Of a DNA stretch of 64,000 nt, positions 43,060 through 50,640 are shown one piece after another (within the stretch, counting starts at the first letter, position 1; each line of letters opens with the position of its first letter). Source of the stretch: Acidobacteriota bacterium. GTDB lineage: Bacteria > Acidobacteriota > UBA6911 > RPQK01 > DATIPO01. The DNA lies in NCBI GenBank assembly GCA_035471785.1, contig DATIPQ010000038.1, positions 1-64,000 on the forward strand. The letters run 5' to 3'. A program made the position numbers and the translations under genes. The notes under the pieces were generated by a model, which did not search any database, had not been told where the DNA came from, and saw nothing but the letters and a program-made list of their open reading frames with translations.

Positions 43060-45828
43060 CTATTCGTAGCGCAGGGCTACGGCCGGATCCACACGGCTGG
43101 CGCGGCGGGCTGGAAGATAACTGGCCAATCCCGCCGCCGTGCCCAGCACCAGCAGGCACACCAGCAGCGTCAGCGGGTCATGGCCGCTGACCTGGTAGAG
43201 CAGCCGCGACAGGAACGGCTCCCGCTCCATCATGGTCCCCAACAGGAGAGCGAAGGCGGCTCCGATCAGCCCACCGGCCGCTACCGGCAACAGGCTCTGA
43301 CGCACCACCAGCCGGCGCACTTCGGAGCTGTCGGCGCCCAGGGCGATGCGCACGCCGATCTCTTGAGTCCTGCGGCTGACGGCATAGGAGACCACACCGT
43401 AAATCCCGACGGCGGCCAGGATCAGCGCCATCACGCCGAAAAGCAGCAGCAGGTAGGTGGCCAGACGCTCGGTGGCGGTGTTGTTGGCAAAACTCTCCTC
43501 CACGGTCTGAATGGCATAAACGGGCTGATCGGGGTCCATCTGGCGCAGTTCGCTGCGGATGCCTGGCAGCAGGCCGGACGGGTTGTCGGCCGTCCGCAGC
43601 ACCAGGAAATGCTGGTTCCATTCGGGGACCCGGGCCAGAGGAGCGAAGATTTCAGGCTCGGGCGAGTTCTGCAGCCCCGTATTGCGGGTTGACCCGACAA
43701 TGCCGATGACCTCCCAGAAGGGCCCTTCGCTATCGGCGGCGCCTATTTTAAAACGCTTGCCCAAGGCGTCCTGGTTGGGGAAATAGCGCTCGGCGGCGGC
43801 CTGATTGATGACGGCGACCGGGGGACCGTCGCGCAGGTCGAAAGGATTGAAATCGCGTCCCTGCACCCTTGAAATACCCATGGTTTCGAAGTACTCGGGA
43901 GAGACCAGGGTCAGGTAAGGGGTGGGCAGGCCTCCCTCGGAGGAGGGCTCGGTTCCCTCGATCCAAATCGTGCGCCTGAAGAAGACGTTGGGCGGGAACT
44001 GGGAGACGGCAGCTCCCCTTTCCACTCCGGGCAATGAATTGAGGCGGTCGACCAGGCGCTGAAAGAACTCGGGCACCTGTTCCCCCTGGTACCTCGTGCG
44101 GGGCAGGGTCAGGCGCATGGTGAGCAGGTTTGAGGTCTCAAATCCGGGATCCACCCGCTGCAACCTCAGGAAGCTGTTCATCAGCAGTCCGGCGCCCACC
44201 AGCAGTACCAGGGCCAAGGCCACTTCGACAGCCACCAGGGAAGAGTGCAGACGGCGCACGGCCTGATTCTGCGAGGCGCGGGAGGTGGCCGCGTTGAGGG
44301 TGCTTTGGGTGCCTCCGGAAGCCGACTGCAAGGCGGGGACGATACCGAAAAAAACCGCCGCCAGCAAGGTGACCACCAGGCTGAAGAGGAGAATGCGTCC
44401 GTTGACCGCCACGTCGGCCCCCGGCGGAACGATGTTGGCGGGCAAGGAATGAGCCAGCAAGCGCAGTCCCGCCACCGCGCACACAATGCCCACGACGCCT
44501 CCCACCACCGCCAGCACCAGACTCTCGGTCATCAACTGCCTGATCAGGTGTCCTTTGCCCGCTCCCAGGGCGGCCCGGACGGCCAGTTCCCGCTTGCGGG
44601 CCGCCGAGCGCACCAGTTGAAGGTTGGCGACGTTGGAGCACACCAGCAGCAACACGAAACCCACAGCGCCCAACAGCAGATAGGCGGCTGGACGGGTGGA
44701 ACCCAGCAAAACGTCGCCCCAGGGACGCGCTTGCAGCGACCAGCCTTCGTACTCGTTGAAGGCCGATCCGTATTCGGCCTCGATGCCGCGGGCCAAGTTT
44801 TCAAGAGCGGCATTGGTTTGGCTGAGCGTGGCGTCGGGCTTGAGGCGGGCCACGATCTCGAACTGACGCCGGTTGCGGGGCAAAACCTGGGGATCGGCCC
44901 ACATGGGCAGCCACAAGTCGGTACCCAGAAAGAGCAGGCGTGGAGGCATCACGCCCACCACGGTGTAAGGTTCGCCGTCCACCAGGATGGTGTCGCCCAG
45001 CAGTTCCTCCCGCCCCCCGAACTGATTCTGCCAAACCCGGTAGCTGATGACGGCCACCGGCTCGCGGGACTGCACCTCCTGAGGCAGGAATCCGCGGCCC
45101 TGAGCCGGGAGCATGGCGAAGGTCTGGAAGGGATCCCCCCACCAGAAAGCCGTAAAGAGCCTCTCCGACGCGCCGGCGCCGGGACGGCTGATGTGCCGAT
45201 GACCCAGGTCGAGTGCGCTGACGTGCTCCAGGGTGGAGATATTGTCGCGCACGTCGGCATATTCGGGAGCCGAGAGAATCTCGATGAAGCTCATCTCCTG
45301 ATTGGTCTTGGGAAAGGCGGTGCCGATGCCCACCAGGCGGTCAGGCTCAGGATAGACGAAGGGATTCAGAACCAGTGTGTCGACCAGGCTGTAGATGAGC
45401 GTATTGGCGCCGATGCCGATGGCCAGCGCCAGCACGGCCAGCAGCGTGAAGGTCGGATGTTTGGACAAAACGCGAAGGGCGTGGCGGAGGTCTTGACGGA
45501 ATCTCTGCATGACGGTGTCTCCTTCCCAGGGAGGACGGCGCGGCTGGTCCTTGACTTCGCCGGGGAACTCGAAAGGATGCAGGCGGTGATCCGGTACGGC
45601 CTCTTTCGGCTCGTCGGGCAATTCCACCTCGAAGAGATCGTCGAACTCCAGCTCGAAGATCTCCAGCATCCGCTCCCGCACGTCGGCGCTGGGATTGTCG
45701 CGGCGTCCGTTGACGAGCATCGACAGGTAGGCGCGGCTAACCCCCAGGCGGCGCGCCCAGGCGTTTTGCGAGAGGCGGCTGCGGGCCATCTCTTCGGCTA
45801 GCCGGGTTCGTTTCAACCGTACCTTCAA
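43060..45828 (-). CDS. XRE DNA-binding domain fused to a MacB/FtsX-like permease
   Basis: A 922-residue protein in one open frame. Residues about 8-62 form an XRE helix-turn-helix (SQNAWARRLGVSRAYLSMLVNGRR). A proline/acid-rich linker follows (about 65-105), and then a complete permease: TM helix near 128-150, MacB-like periplasmic domain, three TM helices, and a second copy of the same plan ending RASRVDPAVALRYE. Full-length translation begins at a TTG (45828) behind AGGAGAG. An internal ATG at 45510 (residue 107) follows GGAAGGAG by 8 nt, so a permease without the HTH could also be made. The fusion would give a membrane-tethered DNA-binding protein. A triple 10-bp repeat lies upstream. Confidence 0.8.
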   Translation of the reverse strand: MKVRLKRTRLAEEMARSRLSQNAWARRLGVSRAYLSMLVNGRRDNPSADVRERMLEIFELEFDDLFEVELPDEPKEAVPDHRLHPFEFPGEVKDQPRRPPWEGDTVMQRFRQDLRHALRVLSKHPTFTLLAVLALAIGIGANTLIYSLVDTLVLNPFVYPEPDRLVGIGTAFPKTNQEMSFIEILSAPEYADVRDNISTLEHVSALDLGHRHISRPGAGASERLFTAFWWGDPFQTFAMLPAQGRGFLPQEVQSREPVAVISYRVWQNQFGGREELLGDTILVDGEPYTVVGVMPPRLLFLGTDLWLPMWADPQVLPRNRRQFEIVARLKPDATLSQTNAALENLARGIEAEYGSAFNEYEGWSLQARPWGDVLLGSTRPAAYLLLGAVGFVLLLVCSNVANLQLVRSAARKRELAVRAALGAGKGHLIRQLMTESLVLAVVGGVVGIVCAVAGLRLLAHSLPANIVPPGADVAVNGRILLFSLVVTLLAAVFFGIVPALQSASGGTQSTLNAATSRASQNQAVRRLHSSLVAVEVALALVLLVGAGLLMNSFLRLQRVDPGFETSNLLTMRLTLPRTRYQGEQVPEFFQRLVDRLNSLPGVERGAAVSQFPPNVFFRRTIWIEGTEPSSEGGLPTPYLTLVSPEYFETMGISRVQGRDFNPFDLRDGPPVAVINQAAAERYFPNQDALGKRFKIGAADSEGPFWEVIGIVGSTRNTGLQNSPEPEIFAPLARVPEWNQHFLVLRTADNPSGLLPGIRSELRQMDPDQPVYAIQTVEESFANNTATERLATYLLLLFGVMALILAAVGIYGVVSYAVSRRTQEIGVRIALGADSSEVRRLVVRQSLLPVAAGGLIGAAFALLLGTMMEREPFLSRLLYQVSGHDPLTLLVCLLVLGTAAGLASYLPARRASRVDPAVALRYE
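45511..45526 (-). promoter_or_regulatory. Internal ribosome-binding site in the XRE-permease gene
   Basis: GGAAGGAG (45526 down to 45519, minus strand) precedes the internal ATG at 45510 by 8 nt, exactly where an ordinary orphan permease would start. Confidence 0.5.
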
Positions 45829-45890
45829 TGCTCTCCTCGAAAGTTTGACGCGCCGGTTCCGCTCTTGTCAGCAGGACCCGTCAGATTCCG

Positions 45891-45920
45891 TTTACCCAAT
45901 TTTACCCTCTGTAACCCGGT
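45891..45920 (-). promoter_or_regulatory. Three 10-bp direct repeats, candidate operator
   Basis: TTTACCCAAT, TTTACCCTCT and GTAACCCGGT follow each other without gaps (45891, 45901, 45911). On the coding (minus) strand this is three GGGTWA boxes one helical turn apart, 63-92 bases upstream of the XRE-permease start. Confidence 0.5.
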
Positions 45921-46011
45921 TTTGTTCACTTCATTGCCCGGCTCCTTCGAATCCCAAGCTGTCGAAGTGGGCTTTGACGCTCTAAACGGGAAGGGGAGAC
46001 GGCAGCTCAAC

Positions 46012-46740
46012 TTACGGCTGTTCACCGGGGAGTTGTAAACGGAAAATCGTCATGATCTCGCTGCCCAGGTGGCGGCGGGCGGCGGGGCGGGCCTGAAAGC
46101 CGGCTTGCAGCAGCGGATCGATCCAGGCCCTCTGATCGCCGTCTGTGGAAAGCAGCAGCAGGATGCATCCGCCGGGCTCGAGGTGGCGGGCCGCCTGGCG
46201 GGCGAAACGGTCAGGCAGATCGGGCGGAGACCGCCAGGCCAAGTCGAATCCGGCGTCACGGGGGGTCCCCTGAAAGAAGGGCGGGTTGAAGAGGATCAGG
46301 TCGAAGCGCCTGCCCTTGACCGCATCGAAGAGATCGCCTTCAAGCACCTCGATGCGATCTTCCATCTCATTGACCAGGACATTGATGCGGGCGCACCGCA
46401 CGGCCTCGGGATTCAAGTCCAGCGCCGTTACCTGAAAGCCGCGGGCGGCGGCGAATACGGCACCCACTCCGCTGCCCGTGCCCAGGTCGAGCGCCTGGCC
46501 TGATCCCTCCTCCAGGGGCATCGCCTCTAAGCTCTCCGCCAAAAAGCGTCCGCCCCGGAAGATGACGGGATTGAGCACCGAAGGCAGCACCAGAAAAGGC
46601 CTGCCTGAAACCTTCTCCAACACGATTTCACGAGCCCGCCGCGTCAGGAAGGGCTTCTTCAAATTGAGCCAGACGAGGCTCAACCAGCGCACCAGCGGGT
46701 GGACGCGGGGCAAGAGAGGCTGTCCCTCCTCGGCCCTCAC
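46012..46740 (-). CDS. Class I SAM-dependent methyltransferase (HemK/RsmC-like)
   Basis: A 242-residue methyltransferase with SAM motif I DLGTGSG (85-91), an acidic ribose-binding residue in ALDLN (107-110) and the catalytic NPPF (152-155) typical of enzymes that methylate amide or exocyclic nitrogens (PrmC/HemK, RsmC, TrmN6). The target cannot be decided; the N-terminal 60 residues are basic and hydrophobic. It starts with GTG at 46740, overlapping the stop of the upstream P-loop gene by 4 bases (GTGA), so the two are coupled. Confidence 0.75.
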   Translation of the reverse strand: MRAEEGQPLLPRVHPLVRWLSLVWLNLKKPFLTRRAREIVLEKVSGRPFLVLPSVLNPVIFRGGRFLAESLEAMPLEEGSGQALDLGTGSGVGAVFAAARGFQVTALDLNPEAVRCARINVLVNEMEDRIEVLEGDLFDAVKGRRFDLILFNPPFFQGTPRDAGFDLAWRSPPDLPDRFARQAARHLEPGGCILLLLSTDGDQRAWIDPLLQAGFQARPAARRHLGSEIMTIFRLQLPGEQP

Positions 46741-47336
46741 GACTCGCCTCCCGGGTCGCCGGAGCGGCTCCCAGCCGAGCTGATCGCAGGCAGCCCCCGA
46801 GGCTGGAGATTCCCTTCCCCAGGCGCGATCTGCTTGGCCTCAAAGCCGCGCCTCCCGGAGCGGCGCACCCACATGGGATGGCCCCGCAAAGCCCCGTACT
46901 CGATCTCGAAAGCGTGAGGACCCAGGACGGCCTTCTGGCGGCGCCGCCAATAGTCGAACTTGACCTGGGCGATGGGTCCCCGGGTGACGCCGTAGCGGGC
47001 CAACTCGGCGGCCTCACAGCGCTCGGTCCAGCCGATGCGCTCCTGGGAGGCGATGATCTCCTCCAGAGGACGCCGCATCCACACCACCGCCGTGCGCCCG
47101 CTTCCCATGCGGTGACAGAAGCGGCTCCAGCCCGGACACTGCACCACCGTCGCCTGCTCCGCTTGCAGCAAATGGGCCAGACACTGATGCGGATCGCCCC
47201 TGACGTCCTGCTCGTCGACGTAGCGCCTGGCCAATTCGGCGGCCAGCACGTTGGCCGCGAAAGTCGTCCCCGACCGTTGAGGACCCGTCACCAATATCAC
47301 GTGATAAGGCCGCAGGGAGGCCAGGGCGGTTTCCAT
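46737..47336 (-). CDS. Sulfotransferase-like P-loop protein
   Basis: A 199-residue protein with an N-terminal P-loop variant GPQRSGTT (18-25) as in sulfotransferases, where it binds the 5'-phosphosulfate of PAPS. A later segment (VVWMRRPLEEIIASQERIGW) resembles the 3'-phosphate-binding region with an Arg and Ser. The C-terminus is shorter than in typical sulfotransferases and reads low-complexity. It may act on a glycan, being divergent from a glycosyltransferase gene 91 bp away and coupled to a methyltransferase. A kinase-like NTPase is an alternative. Confidence 0.6.
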   Translation of the reverse strand: METALASLRPYHVILVTGPQRSGTTFAANVLAAELARRYVDEQDVRGDPHQCLAHLLQAEQATVVQCPGWSRFCHRMGSGRTAVVWMRRPLEEIIASQERIGWTERCEAAELARYGVTRGPIAQVKFDYWRRRQKAVLGPHAFEIEYGALRGHPMWVRRSGRRGFEAKQIAPGEGNLQPRGLPAISSAGSRSGDPGGES

Positions 47337-47406
47337 GACAACGAGAGTACCACTGCTGGTCGAGGCCGAAAACAGCCCTGAGGAAACGGCGTTGCGGAGA
47401 TGTTCC

Positions 47407-47415
47407 GGCTATGTT
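47407..47415 (+). promoter_or_regulatory. -10-like box before the glycosyltransferase gene
   Basis: GGC-TATGTT ends 12 nt before the ATG at 47428, supporting that start over the earlier open frame from 47335. Confidence 0.3.
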
Positions 47416-47427
47416 AGCTTCCGGCTC

Positions 47428-48384
47428 ATGGCAAGGCTCGTCTTGGCCAGTCCCCACCGCTATCCCGACCTGGCCCTGCTTTGGCATCTGGCGGTGCGCA
47501 AGAGCTTGTTGCCGGCTCTGAGCAAGGCCGGATTCGCGGTCGAGGTGGTCATCTTCTGCGACCATCATTTCGACGACTTCAGGTCGAGCGGATTTCCCGG
47601 CGTGATCCTGTTGGCGCCAGGGCCGGGCAGACGGGACTTCATCGAGTTTTACGAAGACGTGCTGGCGCGGCCGGGCGAGTTCCTGTTCCTGCTCGATGCC
47701 GACGTCTTCATGCTGGACGGACCCTGGGCCGCCGCTTTCCTGTCCGCCTTCCAAGACCCCAAGGTGGCAGCCGTCTCCTTTCTGCGCCGCACTCCCAATC
47801 CGGGCGTGTATGCCCTCCTCTGCCGGACCCAAAGCTACCGGCAACTGGACCCGCCGGTATTCGCGGCCAGCTACGAGGGGCTCGAGGAATGGCCTGACGC
47901 CGTCAACCACCAGCCGGGAGATGTGGCGGCCAGCCGTCTCAGGGCCCTGGGACAGGCGATCGTGGACGTCGATCCGGCTGAGGCCGCACACCGCACAGCC
48001 GACTTTCACGGCACCACCGTGATCCGCGCCTCCAGATCGCTTTTCGGCCACCGCATCGGCGACGAGAAGTTCCGCCGTCTCATCTCCAACAAGCCCTACT
48101 TCGCCATCGGCGCCTACGACAACCTTCTCTTGGGATCGCTTTACCACAACCTGACCGGGCGGCCCTTCGCCAGCCGCAATGGCCGGCCTTTTCAGGCTTC
48201 AGTGCCGGCGGATATGCTGCGGGAAGCTCTGCTCCAGGTCGAGGACGAATCCGTCAAACGCTACCTGCTCGAGTACTTCCAGCGCTCCGACGACGCTTTC
48301 CTTCGCTTGGCCGATTTTTTCCAGGTCGAGGCGGAGACTCCCGCCGTGATTCCTGGGGCCTGGCGATCTCTGTCTAACGCTTGA
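47428..48384 (+). CDS. Glycosyltransferase-like protein
   Basis: A 318-residue protein with features of a GT-A fold: an N-terminal Rossmann-like start (LVLASPHRYPDLALLWHLAVRKSL) and a DAD motif at D90-x-D92 (FLFLLDADVFML), which would bind the metal and nucleotide-sugar. The rest has an acidic pocket and HGTTVIRA. There is no signal peptide, so it is cytoplasmic. It is divergent from the sulfotransferase-like gene and ends overlapping the next gene by 11 bp. Donor and acceptor are unknown. Confidence 0.65.
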   Translation: MARLVLASPHRYPDLALLWHLAVRKSLLPALSKAGFAVEVVIFCDHHFDDFRSSGFPGVILLAPGPGRRDFIEFYEDVLARPGEFLFLLDADVFMLDGPWAAAFLSAFQDPKVAAVSFLRRTPNPGVYALLCRTQSYRQLDPPVFAASYEGLEEWPDAVNHQPGDVAASRLRALGQAIVDVDPAEAAHRTADFHGTTVIRASRSLFGHRIGDEKFRRLISNKPYFAIGAYDNLLLGSLYHNLTGRPFASRNGRPFQASVPADMLREALLQVEDESVKRYLLEYFQRSDDAFLRLADFFQVEAETPAVIPGAWRSLSNA

Positions 48385-49183
48385 GCTCTTCGCGCAGATG
48401 CTCGGACATGCGCTTGGCGCGCTGAAGGTAGGTGAGGATGCTTTCGTTGTTGGCCAAATCGGTCACTTCGACGACGTGGGTGGGTTCGACCAGCAGGTCA
48501 TGGATGCGTTTGCATCCGGCAGTCAGGTTGGCCTCGATGACCTGAATCTGCTCGGCGTAGCCCCGATCGAGATCTTGGCGGCCGGTTTCGGGATCGAAAT
48601 CGATTCCGCCGTCGAGAGGCAGGAAAACCATGGCCAGGCGATCATGCAGGTCGTCGCTGCGGCCGGCCAAGGTGTCGAAGGCCTCGCGCCAGGGCTTTCG
48701 CACTTCCCTCAGCCTGGCAGGATTGTCACGCACCGTGCGGGAATAGTCGGTGGCGGCCTGGAGAGCGGCTTTGGCCTCGTCCATCTTCTTGATCAGGTCT
48801 TCAACGTAATGGTCGATTCGCCGGTCGATGAAGCGATCGACGAAGGCATCGGGACGCATGCGGGACGGGCGACGGGGATGGCGTTTGTCATAGAGAATCT
48901 GGCGGAGCTCAATACGGGAAACATCATAGTACTGAGCCAGGAAGAACTCCCTCAAGTCCGTGATCTCCCGGGCTGCCAAGTACTTGGTCTGCTCTACGTC
49001 CTGGCCGCTGTCGGGTTCCTCGGCTGAGGCCGGGGCTGCACAGGAGGCGGGAGTCAGGGGAGGCTGCTGCCGGCCCCACAAGGGTTGAGCCGACAAAAGC
49101 AACAGTGCCAGGGCCCAACGGCCGCAGCGCAATCCGCTGGCCTTGAGAGGTGTTAGTCGCCTGCTGGTGAGTTGGCTCTTCAA
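48374..49183 (-). CDS. Exported helical protein of unknown function
   Basis: A 269-residue protein with a signal peptide (about residues 20-40, ALALLLLSAQPLWG), a polar linker and a long alpha-helical domain (charged, with heptad-like spacing in residues 120-260). No family or motif is recognised. Its 3' end overlaps the convergent glycosyltransferase gene by 11 bp. A function at the envelope is likely from the signal sequence only. Confidence 0.6.
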   Translation of the reverse strand: MKSQLTSRRLTPLKASGLRCGRWALALLLLSAQPLWGRQQPPLTPASCAAPASAEEPDSGQDVEQTKYLAAREITDLREFFLAQYYDVSRIELRQILYDKRHPRRPSRMRPDAFVDRFIDRRIDHYVEDLIKKMDEAKAALQAATDYSRTVRDNPARLREVRKPWREAFDTLAGRSDDLHDRLAMVFLPLDGGIDFDPETGRQDLDRGYAEQIQVIEANLTAGCKRIHDLLVEPTHVVEVTDLANNESILTYLQRAKRMSEHLREELKR

Positions 49184-49336
49184 AGCTGTTCTCTTCCCTG
49201 GTTGAGTCGGTGCATCCTCTCTTTCGACGGCGCCTGCCGCTCAAAGGCTCATTTTATCATCTCGGCTGTCGACAACCCGCGCGGCCGCCGCCTGCGGCGT
49301 TGCAAGATTTCCCTCCAAGTCATAGAGTCGGGTGCC

Positions 49337-50614
49337 ATGAGAGTGAGTTCACAGGTCATCAAGAACCATCTGAGCGGCCTCTTTTCGGCAACGCTCATGC
49401 TTCTCCTTATTTTCTCGTCCGGGTCCCGGCTCTGCGGGCAGGAGGATGAGGCCGTCTGGCTGGGCGGCGAGGGGAGAACCTGCAATGAGGACCCCCACTG
49501 CATCAACCGGCTCCATCCCGACATCCCCATGGCGGCAAGGGTCTCGCCGGGGCAGATGGTCGTCCTCAAGACCCGCAACGCCAGCGACTTCGACCTCGAT
49601 CCGGCCAGTACTTATGACGACCCCCGCCGCCAGGGACCGCCGGGCAGCACCGTTCATCCGTTGACGGGTCCTGTGCACATCGAAGGAGCCAAGGCGGGAA
49701 ACGTGCTGGCCGTGACTCTGCTCGATATCGCACCGGGTCCCTACGGCTATACCGTGCTCCACTCTATCGGATTCGTAGCCGACCGCTTCCCGACCGGCTA
49801 CCGCGTTCTCTGGGAGCTCAACCGCAAGGAGGCGCGCTCCGAGGACTTGCCGGGAGTGCGCATTCCCAACGGCAGCTTTCCGGGTGTCGTCACCACCCTG
49901 CCCGGCCCTGCCCAGCTCAAGGAAATGTTGGCGCGCGAGCAGACTCTGGCCGACGCCCACGGGGTCGTTTCCCTCCCCCAGCCCGTTAATGCCACGCCGG
50001 CGGAGGTCTGCGGACCGCAGGGATCGGCGCCTCGTGAATGCCTGCGCACCATTCCTCCCCGCGAACACGGGGGAAACGTCGACATCCGCTACCTGCGGCC
50101 GGGAGTTACCGTCTACCTTCCCTGCTACATCGACGGCTGCGGACTGGCCGTGGGCGATCTGCACTTCGCCCAGGGCGACGGAGAAGTATCGGGAACGGCC
50201 ATCGAAATGGACGCTGCCGTCACCCTCACCACCGAGATCGTGCGCGATGGTCCCAACCTGGAGCGAGGAATCCACTTCGAAGGACCGGCTACCGCCCTGC
50301 ACATCCCCTCCCGCCGCTTCTACGCCACCACCGGCTTCCCCCTCAAGGAAAAGGGACAGGTGCCTCCCGACATGCAGTATCTGCAATCCGGCAAAGTGGC
50401 GGGGCTGGAGAACCTTTCCAAGGACATCTCGCTGGCCGCCCGCAACGCGCTGCTGGCGATGATCGAGCACATTTCAACTACCTACGACCTGACCCCCGAG
50501 CAAGCCTACCTGGTGTGCTCGGTGGCCGTCGACCTGCGCATCGCCCAGCTCGTCGACTCGCCCAATGTCGGCGTCACCGCCCTGTTGCCCGTCGACATCT
50601 TCACCGGGCGCTGA
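49337..50614 (+). CDS. Exported acetamidase/formamidase-family protein
   Basis: A 425-residue member of the acetamidase/formamidase (FmdA) family. It has an N-terminal signal segment (about residues 15-35, LMLLLIFSSGSRLCGQ). Family features visible are GPVHIEGAKAGNVLAV, a stretch around GGNVDIRYLRPGVTVYLP, GDLHFAQGDGEVSGTAIE and a later VCSVAVDLRIAQLVD segment. Known members hydrolyse formamide or acetamide to ammonia and are cytoplasmic; export is unusual and suggests another amide or a periplasmic supply of ammonia. The start at 49337 begins the signal sequence directly. Confidence 0.8.
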   Translation: MRVSSQVIKNHLSGLFSATLMLLLIFSSGSRLCGQEDEAVWLGGEGRTCNEDPHCINRLHPDIPMAARVSPGQMVVLKTRNASDFDLDPASTYDDPRRQGPPGSTVHPLTGPVHIEGAKAGNVLAVTLLDIAPGPYGYTVLHSIGFVADRFPTGYRVLWELNRKEARSEDLPGVRIPNGSFPGVVTTLPGPAQLKEMLAREQTLADAHGVVSLPQPVNATPAEVCGPQGSAPRECLRTIPPREHGGNVDIRYLRPGVTVYLPCYIDGCGLAVGDLHFAQGDGEVSGTAIEMDAAVTLTTEIVRDGPNLERGIHFEGPATALHIPSRRFYATTGFPLKEKGQVPPDMQYLQSGKVAGLENLSKDISLAARNALLAMIEHISTTYDLTPEQAYLVCSVAVDLRIAQLVDSPNVGVTALLPVDIFTGR

Positions 50615-50640
50615 CCGGGACGCCGGCTGGCGCGCATTTA

